The notes below the pieces were generated by a model. The model had not been told where the DNA came from and did no database searches. It was given only the letters and a program-made list of their open reading frames with translations. A program made the position numbers and the translations under genes. DNA of 64,000 bases from Gibbula magus (lineage: Eukaryota > Mollusca > Gastropoda > Trochida > Trochidae). The DNA lies in NCBI GenBank assembly GCA_936450465.1, contig OW388302.1, positions 10,937,530-11,001,529 on the forward strand, in the 5' to 3' direction. Positions 36,473 through 49,273 of the stretch are shown piece after piece (the first letter of the stretch is position 1; each line of letters starts with the position of its first letter).

Positions 36473-36759
36473 CAGATTCTCCCGTTGTAATATATCCACC
36501 TATATGGTGATATTGTTCCTGATTTTTGGAATTGAGAGCGTCTTAATTCACTCTGGAAGTTGAAACATCGATAAATAACAAGGCGGAAATTTATATAACC
36601 TTTACAAAAGAAAATATTCCACTGGGCTTCTCTCGAGAGGAAATGATACATTAAATATGATACAAAAATATGTCATTCTCAAATTTAACATTAACAAGAT
36701 GTGTTTGTTAAACATGGATGCCCCTTGATGTACCAAAATTATGGCAACGGTTAAAGTTT

Positions 36760-37035
36760 CATATGCACATACCAAGTATGAAAGCCCTAACTCTGAGCAA
36801 TCCAAAGTTATGGCCAAGGTTAAGGTTTTTTGAAAATGTCAACTGCGGCAAGGTCAAGGTCACAGCGTCAGATATGATGACCTAATCTGAAAGGTCTCAT
36901 CACAATATATCCACATGCCAAGTATTAAAACCCTAGCCCTGAGCAATCCAAAGTTATGGCCAAGGTCAACATTTCGGAAAATGTCCACTGCAGCAAGGCC
37001 GAGGTCACAAGGTCAAACTATGATCAAAATAAGAT
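36760..37035. repeat. 146-bp direct repeat, about two copies
   Basis: The blocks ctgagcaatccaaagttatg and gccaaggt recur at about 36794 and 36940. Each is followed by ggtcaaggtcac- or ggtcacaaggtcaa-type motifs. A dispersed repeat, no ORF. It lies within 3' sequence of the SPRY exon below. Confidence 0.75.
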
Positions 37036-37182
37036 ATGTACAAAAAGAAGTAAAATCTCGTCCAGTTGTCACAAGTTATTTTTATGACCACTCCAAATCA
37101 AGTTTAGTCATCTGTATACGTTTTAGCTCTCAATGATGTTGAAATACTTCACAAAGTCCATATCCAACATAAAAAGTCATAT

Positions 37183-37847
37183 TCAATCTGATAAGACCTG
37201 CTGAATGAGTTGTATTTTCCTGTCATCCATGGAGATCTCGCGGCCGCTAACCAATCTCATTCTTGTAGAGCAAAGATGGGGGGAAGAATCAACATTAAAC
37301 ACGGGAAAAACAGATTCTGTAAAGTGCTGATCAACTTTACACAAGATTTCTCCTCTTGCCAAATCAATGAAGCCGAGTTTACCTCGACCCACATTCAACA
37401 CGAGGCCAAACTTCAACTCAATTGCTTCACCAAATGTGGGGCGAGGCAAAGTGACGCATTCACCAATCTGATCTATTTTGTACTCTTGATCTGTCCTCCA
37501 CACCTGGATACAGAGATAGTCGTCCTTGTGAGTGTCGTGAAGACAGTAGTCCCTCACAGACACAACGACTGATTTGGGGAGGACGGAAACACAATCCTTC
37601 ATGTGCAGATTTTCCGGTGCCTCTACCACACCCATCTCAAGCAGGGGGGTTTCGACTTTCCCCTTCCATGTCAGTTGAGAGTTGGTCTCCCAATATGTGG
37701 AATGTAAGAAAGGGGAGGGGGGAAGGAGGACAGGACTGTTTGATGTGTCACTGTATCCACTCCATGCCATGTTGTTCAGCTCGTTATTGAACTCGTCAAC
37801 TTGGAGAGCTCCATGTACATTCTCTGGGTCGAGTGTCATGGCTGGAC
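37183..37847 (-). CDS. SPRY/B30.2-like terminal exon
   Basis: Acceptor tatatttacag precedes 37847, and the frame runs 220 codons to TGA at 37183. It opens PAMTLDPENVHGALQV, which resembles the PRY start (LDPxTAHxxL). It then has STYWETNSQLTW (the YWE block) and ends with FGLVLNVGRGKLGFIDLARG, FTESVFPVFNVDSS and MRLVSG, like a SPRY C-terminus. SPRY domains bind protein partners and often end TRIM-type and immune sensor proteins. The exon starts with two bases of a split codon, which is the phase the ankyrin exon leaves at 56327. The joined codon is GGT, giving LTDQ-G-PAMTL. It may therefore be the last exon of that gene; alternatively it is a separate gene with its first exons lost among the repeats. 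No polyadenylation signal was clear downstream. Confidence 0.65.
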
Positions 37848-37924
37848 CTGTAAATATACAACGTTTAAAAACAACACATGTAAACAAGAAGACATTCGAG
37901 AAGAAATAATTGTGCACTTCCCAT

Positions 37925-38520
37925 GTTCATTCCGCCAAGGTATCGATATGCTCAAGCCACACAACTGATTTGATTTTAAACAGTTTCTGAGAAAAGCTAT
38001 CCCCTTTGAAGATACCTGGAACAGAGTCGAAGAAACGGATGAAGGGCAATAACCCCGTAAATAATAATCACCCGCTTCTTATATTCGAACTCCATCGAGG
38101 TATCGATATCCTCAAGCCACACACTAACATTTGTTTATCCTATCTTAAATAGTTCTGAAAAAAGTTGTCCCCTTTGAAGATACCACGAACAGGGTCCAGA
38201 AATACGGAACAAGGGCAATAACTCCGGAAAAAAAACAATTGCGAGCTTGTGATTTTCGAACTCCATCAAGGTATTTATGCCCTCAAGCATCACACCAAAT
38301 TTGGTTATCCTATCTGAAATAGCTTCTGGGAAACGCTGTGATACCATGAAGAAAGTCCAAAAGTACTGAACAAGGGCAATAACCCTGGGTTAAAATATTG
38401 CACGCTTCTCATTTTTGAAATTTGGTTGTCCTATCTTAAGCGGTTTCTGAGAAAAGCTGTCCCCTTTATATCAGACGGACGGACGGATGGACGGACGGAG
38501 CTCAAACCTATATCCCCTTT
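37925..38520. repeat. Dispersed 'gggcaataactc' repeat, copy 2
   Basis: Four diverged units of about 150-175 bp with aagggcaataac and ctcaagc-caca blocks, ending in gacggacggacggatggacg and gctcaaacctatatcccc. It lies just upstream (minus strand) of the SPRY exon, within its intron. Confidence 0.8.
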
Positions 38521-39324
38521 AACAGGAAAGAGCGACCATCTTAGAATGTTAAGTGAAATATGTTGAATAATTTCATTAAATTGGCTAAGACAACTCAACG
38601 TAAACTGATACACTATGTTTTCTAGATTCGGCCACGTTCACACGATATGACGTCAACCTTTTTGCGTCACTGTCACAATAGTCTAGGACAAGTTTAAGAT
38701 AAAGAAGATGTAAACAAATTTGTGCATTCGGATTTGATTATTGGGTGTTTGGAGACCTAAACAGATATGTGATAAGTTATTTATTCATTGGGTGTTTTGG
38801 AATTCAAACACAATGTAAGTTCAGTCTATATAAATGTATGTCTGTATTCAATTAGAGAACATTACTTCTAATCATGTAGGCAGGGTAACATGCCATCTAA
38901 CTATTATAAGCTGATTAGCAACACGTGTAGTCATTCTCTCTCTAACTTCTCGAAGTCTATTAGGGAAGCTCTTGAATTTAGAAAATGTTTTGTGCCATCT
39001 GTAAAAATGTAACTACAGTTTATTTTGTTAAATTAACTACTCTTGTATATACTGTATACTGTATTTTGATTGGACATGCACCGATGGCGTACACAACCGA
39101 AATAAATTAATTGAATTGGATAATTATGTTTGTATTATAAGGCTGGCTGCGTCACCACCAAACATAATGTGCATAGCTAAGCGACCAAGAGTGGTCTCCC
39201 TTGTCTTACGTATTGGCAGGTTGCACCGTGCGCATGTACACACCAGCCACAAATAAACCCTGAACCCGAAAAAAAGTTCAATACTGATCAAGTTACACAA
39301 ACGCATGTTCCATCCATTGTTTAT
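38521..39324. other. No gene recognised
   Basis: AT-rich spacer. A minus-strand frame at 39124-39306 matches nothing known. Confidence 0.5.
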
Positions 39325-39556
39325 GGGGCGGGATAGCGGGTGCTTAGCACGTTCGGCTTCGAATCAAGAGGTCCGGGGTTTGAATCTTGCCAGGGGCACG
39401 GCAAGTGTGTCTACAGGAGAGAACTGTTCTACACACAGTAAGGTTTTGGTGCAATGCTGCACTGAATATCAGTGAAGTAGCACCTGTGGTACGCCAGTTC
39501 CAGCCGATGCTCGCAGGTTTCACCGCGGCTTTCTCCCTGCCATAATACTAGCAGCT
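39325..39556 (+). mobile_element. tRNA-derived SINE, 3'-truncated copy
   Basis: Box A-like (tagcgggtgctt) and box B-like (ggggtttgaatct) blocks are followed by the body up to ctttctccctgccataatac. The GCGGCGTTAAAC tail and (actc)n are missing. It is older than the copy at 30225, judging by the mutated box B. Confidence 0.85.
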
Positions 39557-39788
39557 TGAACAAAATCTCACTTGATATGCATTGCCGTTCAAAATTACTT
39601 TGAAAACAAATTGTAATAATTCATAAAAAAAAATATCCCGAATTTCACATCACACACAGTTTGTTAGGTTTTCACGATATCAGATGATCGGTATTGATAT
39701 TATTTAACACCATGTGACAATCGGGTTAATTCATTGTTAATTCAAGAAGTATTTATCGGTGCTTTAACAATGTATTTATTCCATTTAA

Positions 39789-40310
39789 AGGCGCTGTAGC
39801 ACGTTGTCGTACAGAGTAAAACGTGACCTCACCAAAAGGTAAATAAATTTAACCAATGGCGACATAATACTCCAGACACAATACAAATAGGTTTAAAACT
39901 AATGTACGTTGTTCGGTTTAGTCATATGAGTCAATTTTCCTTCGAGCAGCCATTTTTGACATTAAAATGGCTACTCGAAGGTAGTTCAAGTGAGATGACT
40001 GCTGTAGCGACACCTAGACACTCAAAGCAGAGTTTTACATATGGTACCATGATAGAATAGTCAATTACGTTGCTGTCTGAACTTTCAAATTCACTTGATA
40101 CCTACAAATATACCCCTCACCCTGAAGAGTTCCACACCACTGTCGCTTTATACGTCTCACAATTTTCTTCCTTTACGGATAATCTTTTTCAATGGATATG
40201 GCATATGGGGTGGTGTATTAAGATGTTTTACTCTCTAATATAACAATATGTTGTATAACCTTTACCGACAAATATCAAATTTGAGAAAACAAAATATGAC
40301 AGAACGTGCC
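39789..40310. mobile_element. TTAA MITE of the GGCGCTGTAGCAC type
   Basis: TTAA at 39785-39788 precedes aggcgctgtagcacg, and the right end is decayed (gaacgtgccttcaa). The body shares gtgacctcaccaaaaggtaa and the cttcgag...ccatttt blocks with the copy at 10618-11116. Confidence 0.75.
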
Positions 40311-40322
40311 TTCAATGTACAT

Positions 40323-40535
40323 AACACGACTTTGTTATGGGTAAGTATATGTGAATTGTATACCATGGTTGGTATGTAACACGGCTTTGTTATGGGTAAT
40401 TATATGTGAATTGTATACCATTGTTGGTATGTAACACGGCTTTGTTATGGGTAATTATATGTGAATTGTATACCATGGTTGGTATGTAACACGGCTTTAT
40501 TATGGGTAATTATATGTGAATTGTATACCATGTCT
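40323..40535. repeat. 55-bp tandem repeat, nearly four copies
   Basis: Units start aacacg at 40323, 40378, 40433 and 40488, and contain tttgttatgggtaa, then tatatgtgaattgtatacca. Copies are nearly identical. Confidence 0.93.
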
Positions 40536-42165
40536 ATTCTGTAATCATTTCCACAGAAACAGAACCCTATTTGATGCCTTCCATTGTGCATTGGAAGGCC
40601 AGTTTCGTAATATTGTGTTCACTACTACTTCTGTTATATTATAGTATATTATTACTACCATTAATCTAGCTTGCTGGTAATATTGAGTCCAATCAACGTC
40701 CACAATCCCATGATGTCCATGACAAGACTCTTACACTATTTCGTTGAAATACTAGACGTGCAATAAACAAAATTGATTATCGTAGCGAGTATCATTCAGA
40801 TAATAACAGTGTTCGCTTCACGAAAACATTAAAGGATTCACTAAAATTGACAGGTTACCAGGACCCTATTTGCAAACACAAAAATGAAAATGGTAGGCAT
40901 GTCATAATGATATGTTATGATAGCATTTAGGGGATTGCAAAACCTATATATTATGAAACGATAAGGATACAACTCTACCACCCAGTCAAACCACTAACCA
41001 TGTGTTAAGTATACAGAGGTGCATAAAGCCAAAGTATTTTAAAGGAGAGCATCTAGCAAGGATAACGCGAAACTGATTTTCATAAACGTACATACACTGT
41101 ATTCAAATCGCAACAGTAAATACTTGTATATGCTATGTTGATGCTGACCATGTGAACATAATAATTCTGCAATCTCAGAGTTAAAATCTGTTCTTGGCAT
41201 GTATCTGTATCCACTGGAATAAATCCACATTTGCACTGTATGTATGCATATATGTCAAAGTACAAACACATTTACTTACATTGACATTTTACGAGCTGGT
41301 TGCCTTATAGGCACAATCATGTAATAGATAATTTGCAGCTTATATATGAATAAATATGGTATTTCAATAGTATATATATTTTTGTGTTATATTGTTAACA
41401 CAGTTTCAATGCTTTCTAATTACAACTAGAAATATGTGCATGTGATGCAGTGTGATGTCCCGAGCTCCAACTTTCAGTCATCTTACCCTAATTTTCACTC
41501 ATGAAAGAGACAATCCACAAAGGTTAATATATTAGAACGAAATGAACTTGTTTCCTCTTAGTTCAAATTGTGTCCCTTTTCCGGCCGTTTTGCTAAACAT
41601 TGTTTCAAAGGAAACCCCCAAAAATATATAAATCAAAATAACCTAAGTAGCAAAAGGCACAACTCCATCACTAGACAAACCGCACACCAAGTTTCGTAAA
41701 AGTTCACTAAGTTCAAACTCTGTCCATGGAACAAACAAAAAATCCAAAAAATCAGAATAACCTAAAAAGGCACCACTCCACCAGTAGGTCGTCTATCCAC
41801 ATACCGCATTTCGTAAAAAAAAAAGCCCATATTAAACGTTTTTTGAGATATAGCCCGGAAACTTAAGCATTTCGGCATCACAGAATTATGGAATTAAGGA
41901 ATTATGAATGAAGGCGAAAACATTATGTCTTCCGCAAAGCTTTGCAGGGGACATAATAAAAGTTGTTGTTTACATTTGGGTACCTTTGGTCTTTCTTCCA
42001 GAACTGGACATAATCAAAACGTCACTTCAAATATCCTTATGATTTTAATGAATTATGAATTTAAACATACTAAAAGGAATAATTTGTCATTGCAATATTA
42101 CAGTATAAAAATGCTACTCTACCAAACATTCAAACTTGTAATTTAAATTAATCATATAATACACA
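40536..42165. other. No gene recognised; weak dispersed repeat
   Basis: Bases 41500-41880 hold two related blocks (caaaataacctaa...ggcacaactcca and cagaataacctaaa...ggcaccactcca, then accgca...tttcgtaaa) about 120 bp apart, an old dispersed repeat. Frames at 41039-41271 (minus) and 41904-42146 (plus) match nothing known. Confidence 0.45.
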
Positions 42166-42992
42166 TATTTATTAATCACCCGTTAAAGATATCGCAGTGT
42201 TATAAATCTACTGTGTTATTACACTTAGTGTAATAACATCGCACGCTGCCGGAACTACTTGCACTTGGTCACATGACCAAAGTAACGTGACCAAAACAAA
42301 TACACGGTCCAAACACTGTCGGAAAACAACATCCCGCCGAATCAAATAATAAATAATTTGTGGTCACAAGAACTTGCAGAGTATAAACAATTATTCTCAC
42401 ATCTCTGACAATCAACATCGTCAAATCAGCGACTTGATCAACCGTCCAGCTGATGCGGGGTCACGGGAGTGCACTGTTGTTGACATTGGTCCAAATCGAG
42501 CAAGTGTTTAAAATTTGCAGCAAAGTGCAAACACAAACACTCTAAATGTTAGCCGTTCTCAAATGCAATCCCTTGGTCCTATCTTTGCAGGACCAATAAA
42601 CAACTCAGTGATCCATGTTAACTTTCATTCTTCTTAAAACTTTTCAAACTGTTTCAAACGTTCGTGCCACACGAACAGCCACGCTTCTTTGAGGCGGTGC
42701 ACAACTTGGAAGCTCTGATACCAAGCACTAAAACTAATCCCGAGAATTGAAATTTGTGATTCAAATAGTTATGTCAAGTTGTTGTTTTTTCATTAAATAT
42801 GATGTTTGTTTCGTAAAATCGTGTTAATCTTTAATTGTTTAAGATCGTTGTTCACAGTGTTAACGTAAAACGGAATGACAGTAGCCTCATCACAATGTAT
42901 TCATACACCTGACCTAGTTATGCTGGCGTAATGCACTCGAACCGACCTTTCGTTTGCGAATTATGTTGTTAATGTTGGGTGATTAATAAATA
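42166..42992. repeat. Candidate inverted-repeat element, 827 bp
   Basis: Perfect 16-bp inverted ends: tatttattaatcaccc at 42166-42181 and gggtgattaataaata at 42977-42992. Near the left end is a perfect hairpin (gttattacac-tta-gtgtaataac). There is no transposase frame. No clear target duplication was found. Confidence 0.5.
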
Positions 42993-43137
42993 AAATACTA
43001 AACTCTGTCCTGTTTAATAATATATTTATGAAACTCGTGAGATGGTATTGGTATTTAACTCGCTTTCTCTCTTTAAATACCAAACCACTCACTCGTTTCA
43101 TAAATATGTTATTAAACAGGACATCGTTTAGTATTTT
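42993..43137. repeat. 145-bp near-perfect palindrome
   Basis: The arms aaatactaaactctgtcctg and caggacatcgtttagtattt are complementary. The match continues through tttaataatatatttatgaa and ttcataaatatgttattaaa to a centre near 43065. It abuts the inverted-repeat element on its left. Likely a foldback MITE. Confidence 0.85.
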
Positions 43138-44799
43138 CTATATAATGCAGTAGAAAACGTTCCCCTTAGCAAAATCTGTTGAAATAGGAAAACGGATAAT
43201 TCAATCATTAAACATATAAACTATTTGAGATAAGCTGATTATTTCATATTTATAGTTCTGATAGTAAGGTCCTATTATCAACTGCATCCACAGCCTAATA
43301 ACACGATAATCAACATTCAAAATACGAACTAAATGAAGAAATTAGTATGGATTGTAAGAAAAATGTAATATCTTATTATACATACTAATTATTATTACAG
43401 ATAGTACACATACATATAATTAATATTAAGGTTAATGTTGTCATTGCCGTCAATACAAATTTAGACAGGTAATTCAAAGTCAGTGAAATGATTAATCGAA
43501 ATATACGCAAAATAAAGTCAAATATACGCCACAGTTACGCCAAAGAAATATCAATGGATTTAATTAATCAGTATAAATTAGTAAATTAGTTATGTCTCAA
43601 ATAACAGTCACTTAGTTCTAACTTACCGAGTACAAATATATACTTGTCAGTCTTGTTTAGTCTGCACAACACCACGTCTTCAGGTGATCTCTTTATAACC
43701 CCATCGATCCAGGGCAGTCGACCGTCTGATCAAACAGCAAAGATCAGAACAGATTATAAAATGACACTCTACATAAGATTCGTTTAAAAAGGAAGGCTTA
43801 CAATATAGAGTTTGTGTTTGTTATAATTTACCATAAAATCGTTGTAGAATAATACATGTTATATTTTTATAAGGGCTGCACTTACTTTTATTTTGAAATC
43901 TATTTTAATACCCAGCCTCTTTATTGTGATATTATTGCTACATTTTACATTTACATTTTAGATTAAATGCTTTGCATAATACAGACACTTTTTCAAATAG
44001 ATAAAATAAAGTTTCATAGATTAGATTGAAAAACGACAACTTACACTTGCAATACTGCCCAACAATGTTCTTGCAAATCAATGGCATTGTTACTTGTATT
44101 TAAAACCTGCAATTGCCTCTTAGATCAAGATAGTCTTACAATATGTGAATATATTACACTTATAATTTGGTCCGATAATTTGCCAAATGAAAAACAAATT
44201 ACAATAAGGGTGTTCCACAACATGTATTGGTATATAATCGGTATCATTACCCATAGGGTTAGCAAAAACCGAGTAAATATAATTGATATGAGCACATGTA
44301 CACATAGCACGTTTGCCTAGCAACCATTGTTTCACCGCGACTTCGATTTCCACAATTGTGACGTCATAAAACGATTGTCGTCACCAGAGAAATTGTTCCT
44401 TTCTTGATTGACTTTATGCAAAATCAAATGGGTAATAAAGTAATTATGACACTCGAAAATGTGTCATATGACTTTTACAAAACGATTGTGAAGTTTTGTT
44501 ATTTCACCTTTATATATTTTACACAAATGAGGCATGCAAGGCGAATCATAAATATTTGTTTTACCATAAATTAGAGTCTTCACAAAAAAGAAATGAATTC
44601 TTACAGTTGCACAAAAGAACCATTTGCTTGTAGCTCTTCACGTATCGCATGATTCATTATCTCTAAGGTAAAGACAAACAGTTCAAATAAAAAGGCATTA
44701 ACAGTGTTGTCTCTATTTTGAACAGTACTCAAAATTACTATTTATGTTCAACACTGTTGAAGGTATGTCAGCACAAGTGTGTTGAAACTTTGTTTCCTG
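43138..44799. other. No gene recognised
   Basis: AT-rich spacer. Overlapping frames at 44081-44353 on both strands match nothing known. Confidence 0.5.
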
Positions 44800-45832
44800 A
44801 GTGACACAAACACAAATACATATTTAATGAATATTTTACCATTTTTAATTCTGTCTGTACTTAAATCCATAGGATCTTTGAAACTGAATAAAGCCCCCGG
44901 TATTGATGGACCGCTAGCTGAGCTACTGAAACATGCTCCCTATTTTACATCCTACTTGCATTTATTGTTCAATTAAATACTCGATAACTTGAATGTAGGG
45001 ATGATACTTCCTATATTTAAAAAAGGAAACCCGTCTGACCCAATAACTATAGAGGCATATCGCTGCAAAATTCATTAGGAAAGATTTTCACTTGCATCAT
45101 AGAACACAGACTCCGAGTTTAGCTTGAGATAAATGGTCTGTTGTCAGAAGCACAAGCCGGTTTCAGACATGATTATTCTACCACTGATAATTTATTCGTC
45201 CTTCAGTCTTTAGCTCAGAAATATTTGAGAAAACCTAAACATAGTTTTTATACTGCCTTCATCGATTTTCGAAAAGAATTTGATTCAGTTGAAATAAATA
45301 AATTACTCTATCTTCTCCTGCAAAATGGTATTCATGGTAAGATATATAACATAATTGAACATATGTATAGAAATGTTAGTGCGTGTGTTAAGCAAGGGCA
45401 AACTATCACTGATATATTTAAAACATCAAGCGGCGTTCGCCAAGGTTGTATGTTGAGCCCCCCTATTGTTCATCTTCTTTATTAATCATTTGTATTTGTA
45501 ATTGAACTGGAAACTGATTCATCCAGCTGCTGCTGTTTGCAGATGATATTGTATTAGTTTCAGATTCAGTAAACGATCTACAAAGAAAGTTAAATGCTTT
45601 AGAATTATTTTGCAGTACAAATCTAATATCATTGTTTTTCCGAAACAGTTGAATTTCAAAATCATGTGGAGAAGTGGTTTTATAAAGGCAAACGAATGAT
45701 TACAGTTACTTATTTAGGAATTGTTTTCTAGTCAAGGTTGTGTTTGTCGAAAGCATGTGAAACATTAGCTGTACAAGCATCAAAAGCCTGCTTTCCTATA
45801 TATCAGCTTATGAAGTTATACCCACGCCTTAA

Positions 45833-46357
45833 GGGTGTCCGCTCCTCCCTGTTGAACTTCAAAAATGAAATATGATTATGTAAAGATGTTTTCTTATCTT
45901 TATTAACTTCATGATATTCTACATCATCTACATACTTTTAAAAAAACAAATGAAATAAAGAAAATGTGACTTTAGAACCTCTAAAAAGTGCTTAAACAGC
46001 ATAAATGGCCTATTTGACAAAAAAGGTTTTTTTTCAGGTACATAATGTGTCAAAGCTTACAAAAAACCACACAACCATATATATTATTTCATCGATTTCG
46101 GTAGGGTAACGTGAACTTTGTAACATATCAAAAAAGAAAAAAAAAGTTTAATACTAGAAATGTAGTATTTTAAGTTTTTAGCAGACTCCAATGTTAAAAT
46201 TGTACTTCACCCCACTATCTTACAGGCGTCATATCTCGAAAAAACCCACACTACCCCCTATTTTTTAATGCTGATTTTCCAATCATATACTTTGGTCTTT
46301 TAAAAAATATATGTTAGAAAAAAAGTTTAAAACTATAAATTTGAGGAGCGAACATCC
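45833..46357. mobile_element. TTAA MITE of the GGATGTTCGCTCCTC type
   Basis: Flanked by TTAA at 45829-45832 and 46358-46361. The ends are inverted copies (gggtgtccgctcctc and gaggagcgaacatcc). It is inserted in LINE B. No ORF. Same family as 35135-35470. Confidence 0.9.
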
Positions 46358-46726
46358 TTAAGCTCAATGTTTTTACTTCAATATTTGATAGTAAAATAGC
46401 ACCTATTGCATGTTATGGCAGTGAAATTTGGGGATATACCTACCGAGAAAGTATTGAAAAGGTACATAGTAATTTCTTTAAGCACTATCTATATATGTAA
46501 CGACTTAATAAGAAAACATCATCTAGCGCAGTCCTTGGGAAAATTGGACAGTATCATTTATCTGTAACGTATTTCTGTCGGTGTATACGATATTGGTGTC
46601 GTCTAATTCATATGGATTCGAGAAGGCATCCCCATGCCTGCTATAAGATGTAACAAACACAAGATGAAAACGGTAGAGTAAATTGGGCTTCGCATGTCAT
46701 AATGCTTCTGTTTCGAACAGGTTATT

Positions 46727-47137
46727 GTCGTATTGGACACTCTCATCTTACACACTCATATCTTTTAAAGGGGGAAGATCCCCCGGTATGTATACCCTGT
46801 CAGTGTCCTCTCACATTCTATGTGAGTGTTGGGACACTGCACATATCAGGGAAACTTTTTATCCTTCTATTTCAATCAATCAAGTTTTTACTCATTTCGG
46901 TGAGCATCGTGTTTTAGATTTTGTAAAGGCTATTAACCTTATTGAACAATTTTAACTTTTCATTATAAGCTTTTATTCAACTTGTGATAATACGCTGATG
47001 TTTTTACGGCCTTCGTGCTGTGTTCTGTTTTTCAATTGCAATTTTCTTTTTTATATTAGGCAAATAAATTAAATATCTCGCCGCTAATGGCTGCAATACT
47101 GCCAAAGCGGCGTTAAGCAATAACTCACTCACTCACT
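46727..47137 (+). mobile_element. LINE A 3' fragment (5'-truncated copy)
   Basis: Flanked by the 13-bp duplication cgaacaggttatt (46714-46726 and 47138-47150). It starts gtcgtattggacactctcat and encodes CRIGHSHLTHSYLLKG, PPVCIPCQCPL and the tail of ORF2. The 3' UTR follows, then gcggcgttaagcaataactc and (actc)n. It is closely similar to the 3' end of the LINE A composite (54795-55221), with small deletions in the coding part. Confidence 0.9.
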
Positions 47138-47771
47138 CGAACAGGTTATTCATATGTCTGGATATTCCAGGACTTTGGAAATGTCCAACATTTTATGTCA
47201 AGGTTTAAACAAACTTGTATTGGTTTAGATATACAGGCATGGTATCATAAAGTAAACGATTCAGGCTTTTTAAGTGAATCGTATAAGAGTGTATTTGAAC
47301 AAGAAATTTACTTAAGCGTATCATTTACTACTGATCTAATTCAATCACTTGCTAGGTTTAGATGTTTAGCACACAATTTGAAAATACAAAAGCAGCGTTA
47401 TTGTGAGGCAGATGTAGATTTGTCTATCTAAATGGGTGATAAATGTAATTTAAATGCTACAGAAGATGAGTTTTACTTTCTTCGTGTATGCCAATACTTT
47501 AAAGAAAGTTGAGAAAACCTTATACCTAATTATTACTGGCTCTATCCAACTCAGCACAAACTCATACAATTGTGATCATGTAAAAATGAAAGGATTTTGA
47601 AATCACTTTCCATATACTTGAGAAGAAACTAGAAATATTTGATATTATGCTTATTGTTTATATAATATGTAAAATGTAAATCCAACACTGAATTGTACAT
47701 ATGCTACAGTTTGTACTCTGGACCATGCAGTCTTAAATACAAGAAATAAATTCTCTCTCTCATACTTCCAA

Positions 47772-48668
47772 CCCCTGTGGGGTGCCCGGGTTAGAATAGG
47801 CCCTCAGTTCCTCCTGCTTGTCGTAAGAGGCGACTAAAAGGGGGCAGTGAGTTTGCCGTGGACTGCGACCTGTACGGGTGGAGGAAGGATGCCTGGTGGT
47901 TGAGGGATGTGTTTAGCTTAAAGCTAACGCTGAACAATACACTGCTTCAGCCCCGACTTCATCTAGACAGGTGGCGAGATGGGCACGGTCTGGTCAATCG
48001 GCTTGTCATGCCAAGCATTTGGTTGTGCACATCTTTTCTATCCTTCTTCTTACGCTGCTACCTCTCTTTGCAATTATTTTCTGTGCTTTCGTGATGCTCT
48101 GTGCATAACTTCGCCACCTTTTCACAACGCTATCCTTCCTGATGTACTTATCTCTACGTTCTGCTTGCTGCTCTATTCTTAGTTCTCTCTTACACACATT
48201 CATCAACTTTACTCAGCTTCCAAGATAGCGGTGGCTGACATACAGCATTGCCCTTGTTGGTGCTCCGTGGTGGGTGGGGATTCAGGCTGATGAAATTTTA
48301 CCAACCTAACATGGGTCCATTAGGTAAAAAAAAGCGAACTCGTTCAAAGGATGCAAGTCACTCTTCTGAGGAAAATCAACTTCATCAAATATTGCAAATA
48401 TCTCAACATCTCCTACAAATTCAAACAACTGGCCTAGATTTTTAGTTATTTCATCTACCGATGACAAACAAATGCGCCTCAATCCCTTCGCCACCGCCAA
48501 GACCATTTAAGGTCTTGCCGGTGATGTTAAGGCAGTTAAAAACATCAGGAATTGGTACCTATTGGTTGAATGCAAATCACCGCAACAGGCAAAATCATTG
48601 CAAACATTAAAACTTATTGTAGACAAACCTGTCAAGGTTTCTCCTCACACAACATTAAACAGCAGCAT
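47772..48668 (+). pseudogene. Extra 5' UTR and ORF1 start of LINE A
   Basis: The 5' UTR (47772-48307) is followed by ATG at 48308, MGPLGKKKRTRSKDASHSSE. In shifting frames it then reads LAGDVKAVKNIRN, YLLVECKSPQQAKSLQ and VDKPVKVSPHT, parallel to ORF1 of the next copy. It stops abruptly in the codons for LNSS where the second 5' UTR begins. The stop in TTGLDF and one in the CCATTTAAGG stretch show that it is not functional. Confidence 0.8.
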
Positions 48669-49273
48669 CCCCGTGGGATACCCGGGTTAGAATAGGCGCT
48701 CAGTTCCTCCTGCTTGTCGTAAGAGGCGACTAAAAGGGGGCAGTCTGTTTGCCGTGGACTGCAACCTGTACGGGTGGAGGAAGGATGCCTGGTGGTTGAG
48801 GCTTGTGTGTAGCAGAATGCTACCACTGACCAATACACTGGTTCGCCCCGACTTCATCTAGACAGGTGGCCATATTGGTCCGGTCTGGTCAATCTGCTGG
48901 TCATGCCAAGCACTTGGTTGCGCACATCTTTGCTATCCTTCTTCTTACGCTGCTACCTCTCTTTACAATTATTTTCTTTACTTTCTTGGTGCTCTCTTAC
49001 ATACCTTCACCACCTTTCCACATTGCTTTCCTTCCTGATGTACTATCCCTACTCTCTGCACTCTTTCTTAGTGCTCTCTTGCACACATTCATCAACTTTA
49101 CTCGTCTTCCAAGATAGCGGTGGCCAATGGGCCAATCCAGTGAAACATTGGCAATGTTTCAGTGGAGTATATCATCCTGGTATCCCCGGTGCAGTCAGCA
49201 GGAGACCCGCTGACTTACAGCATTGCCCTTGTTCGTGCTCCGTGGTGAGTGATGAACCTTTATTCACCTAACG

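Larger units (their letters stand above)
44800..47760 (+). mobile_element. LINE B: degenerate non-LTR retrotransposon
   Basis: Protein blocks in order: SIGSLKLNKAPGIDG, AQAGFRHDYSTTDNL, motif A as AFIDFRKEFDSV (44.8-45.3 kb), motif B as SGVRQGCMLSP, motif C as LLLFADDIVLVSDS (45530), then LAVQASKACFPIYQL, ACYGSEIWGY and QAWYHKVNDSGFLSES. The frame is broken by several stops and shifts. The 3' end is AAATAAA with a (tc)n tail at 47750-47760. The 5' part is missing. Two insertions interrupt it (45833-46357 and 46727-47137). Removing them with one copy of each target duplication restores the frame exactly (PRLKLNVF and LLFRTGYSYVW). It is the oldest element of the nest. Confidence 0.8.

Noticed and set aside
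47858..49271. Open frames in both 5' UTRs of LINE A
   Set aside because: They lie before the ORF1 start, are not conserved between the two 5' UTR copies, and match nothing.
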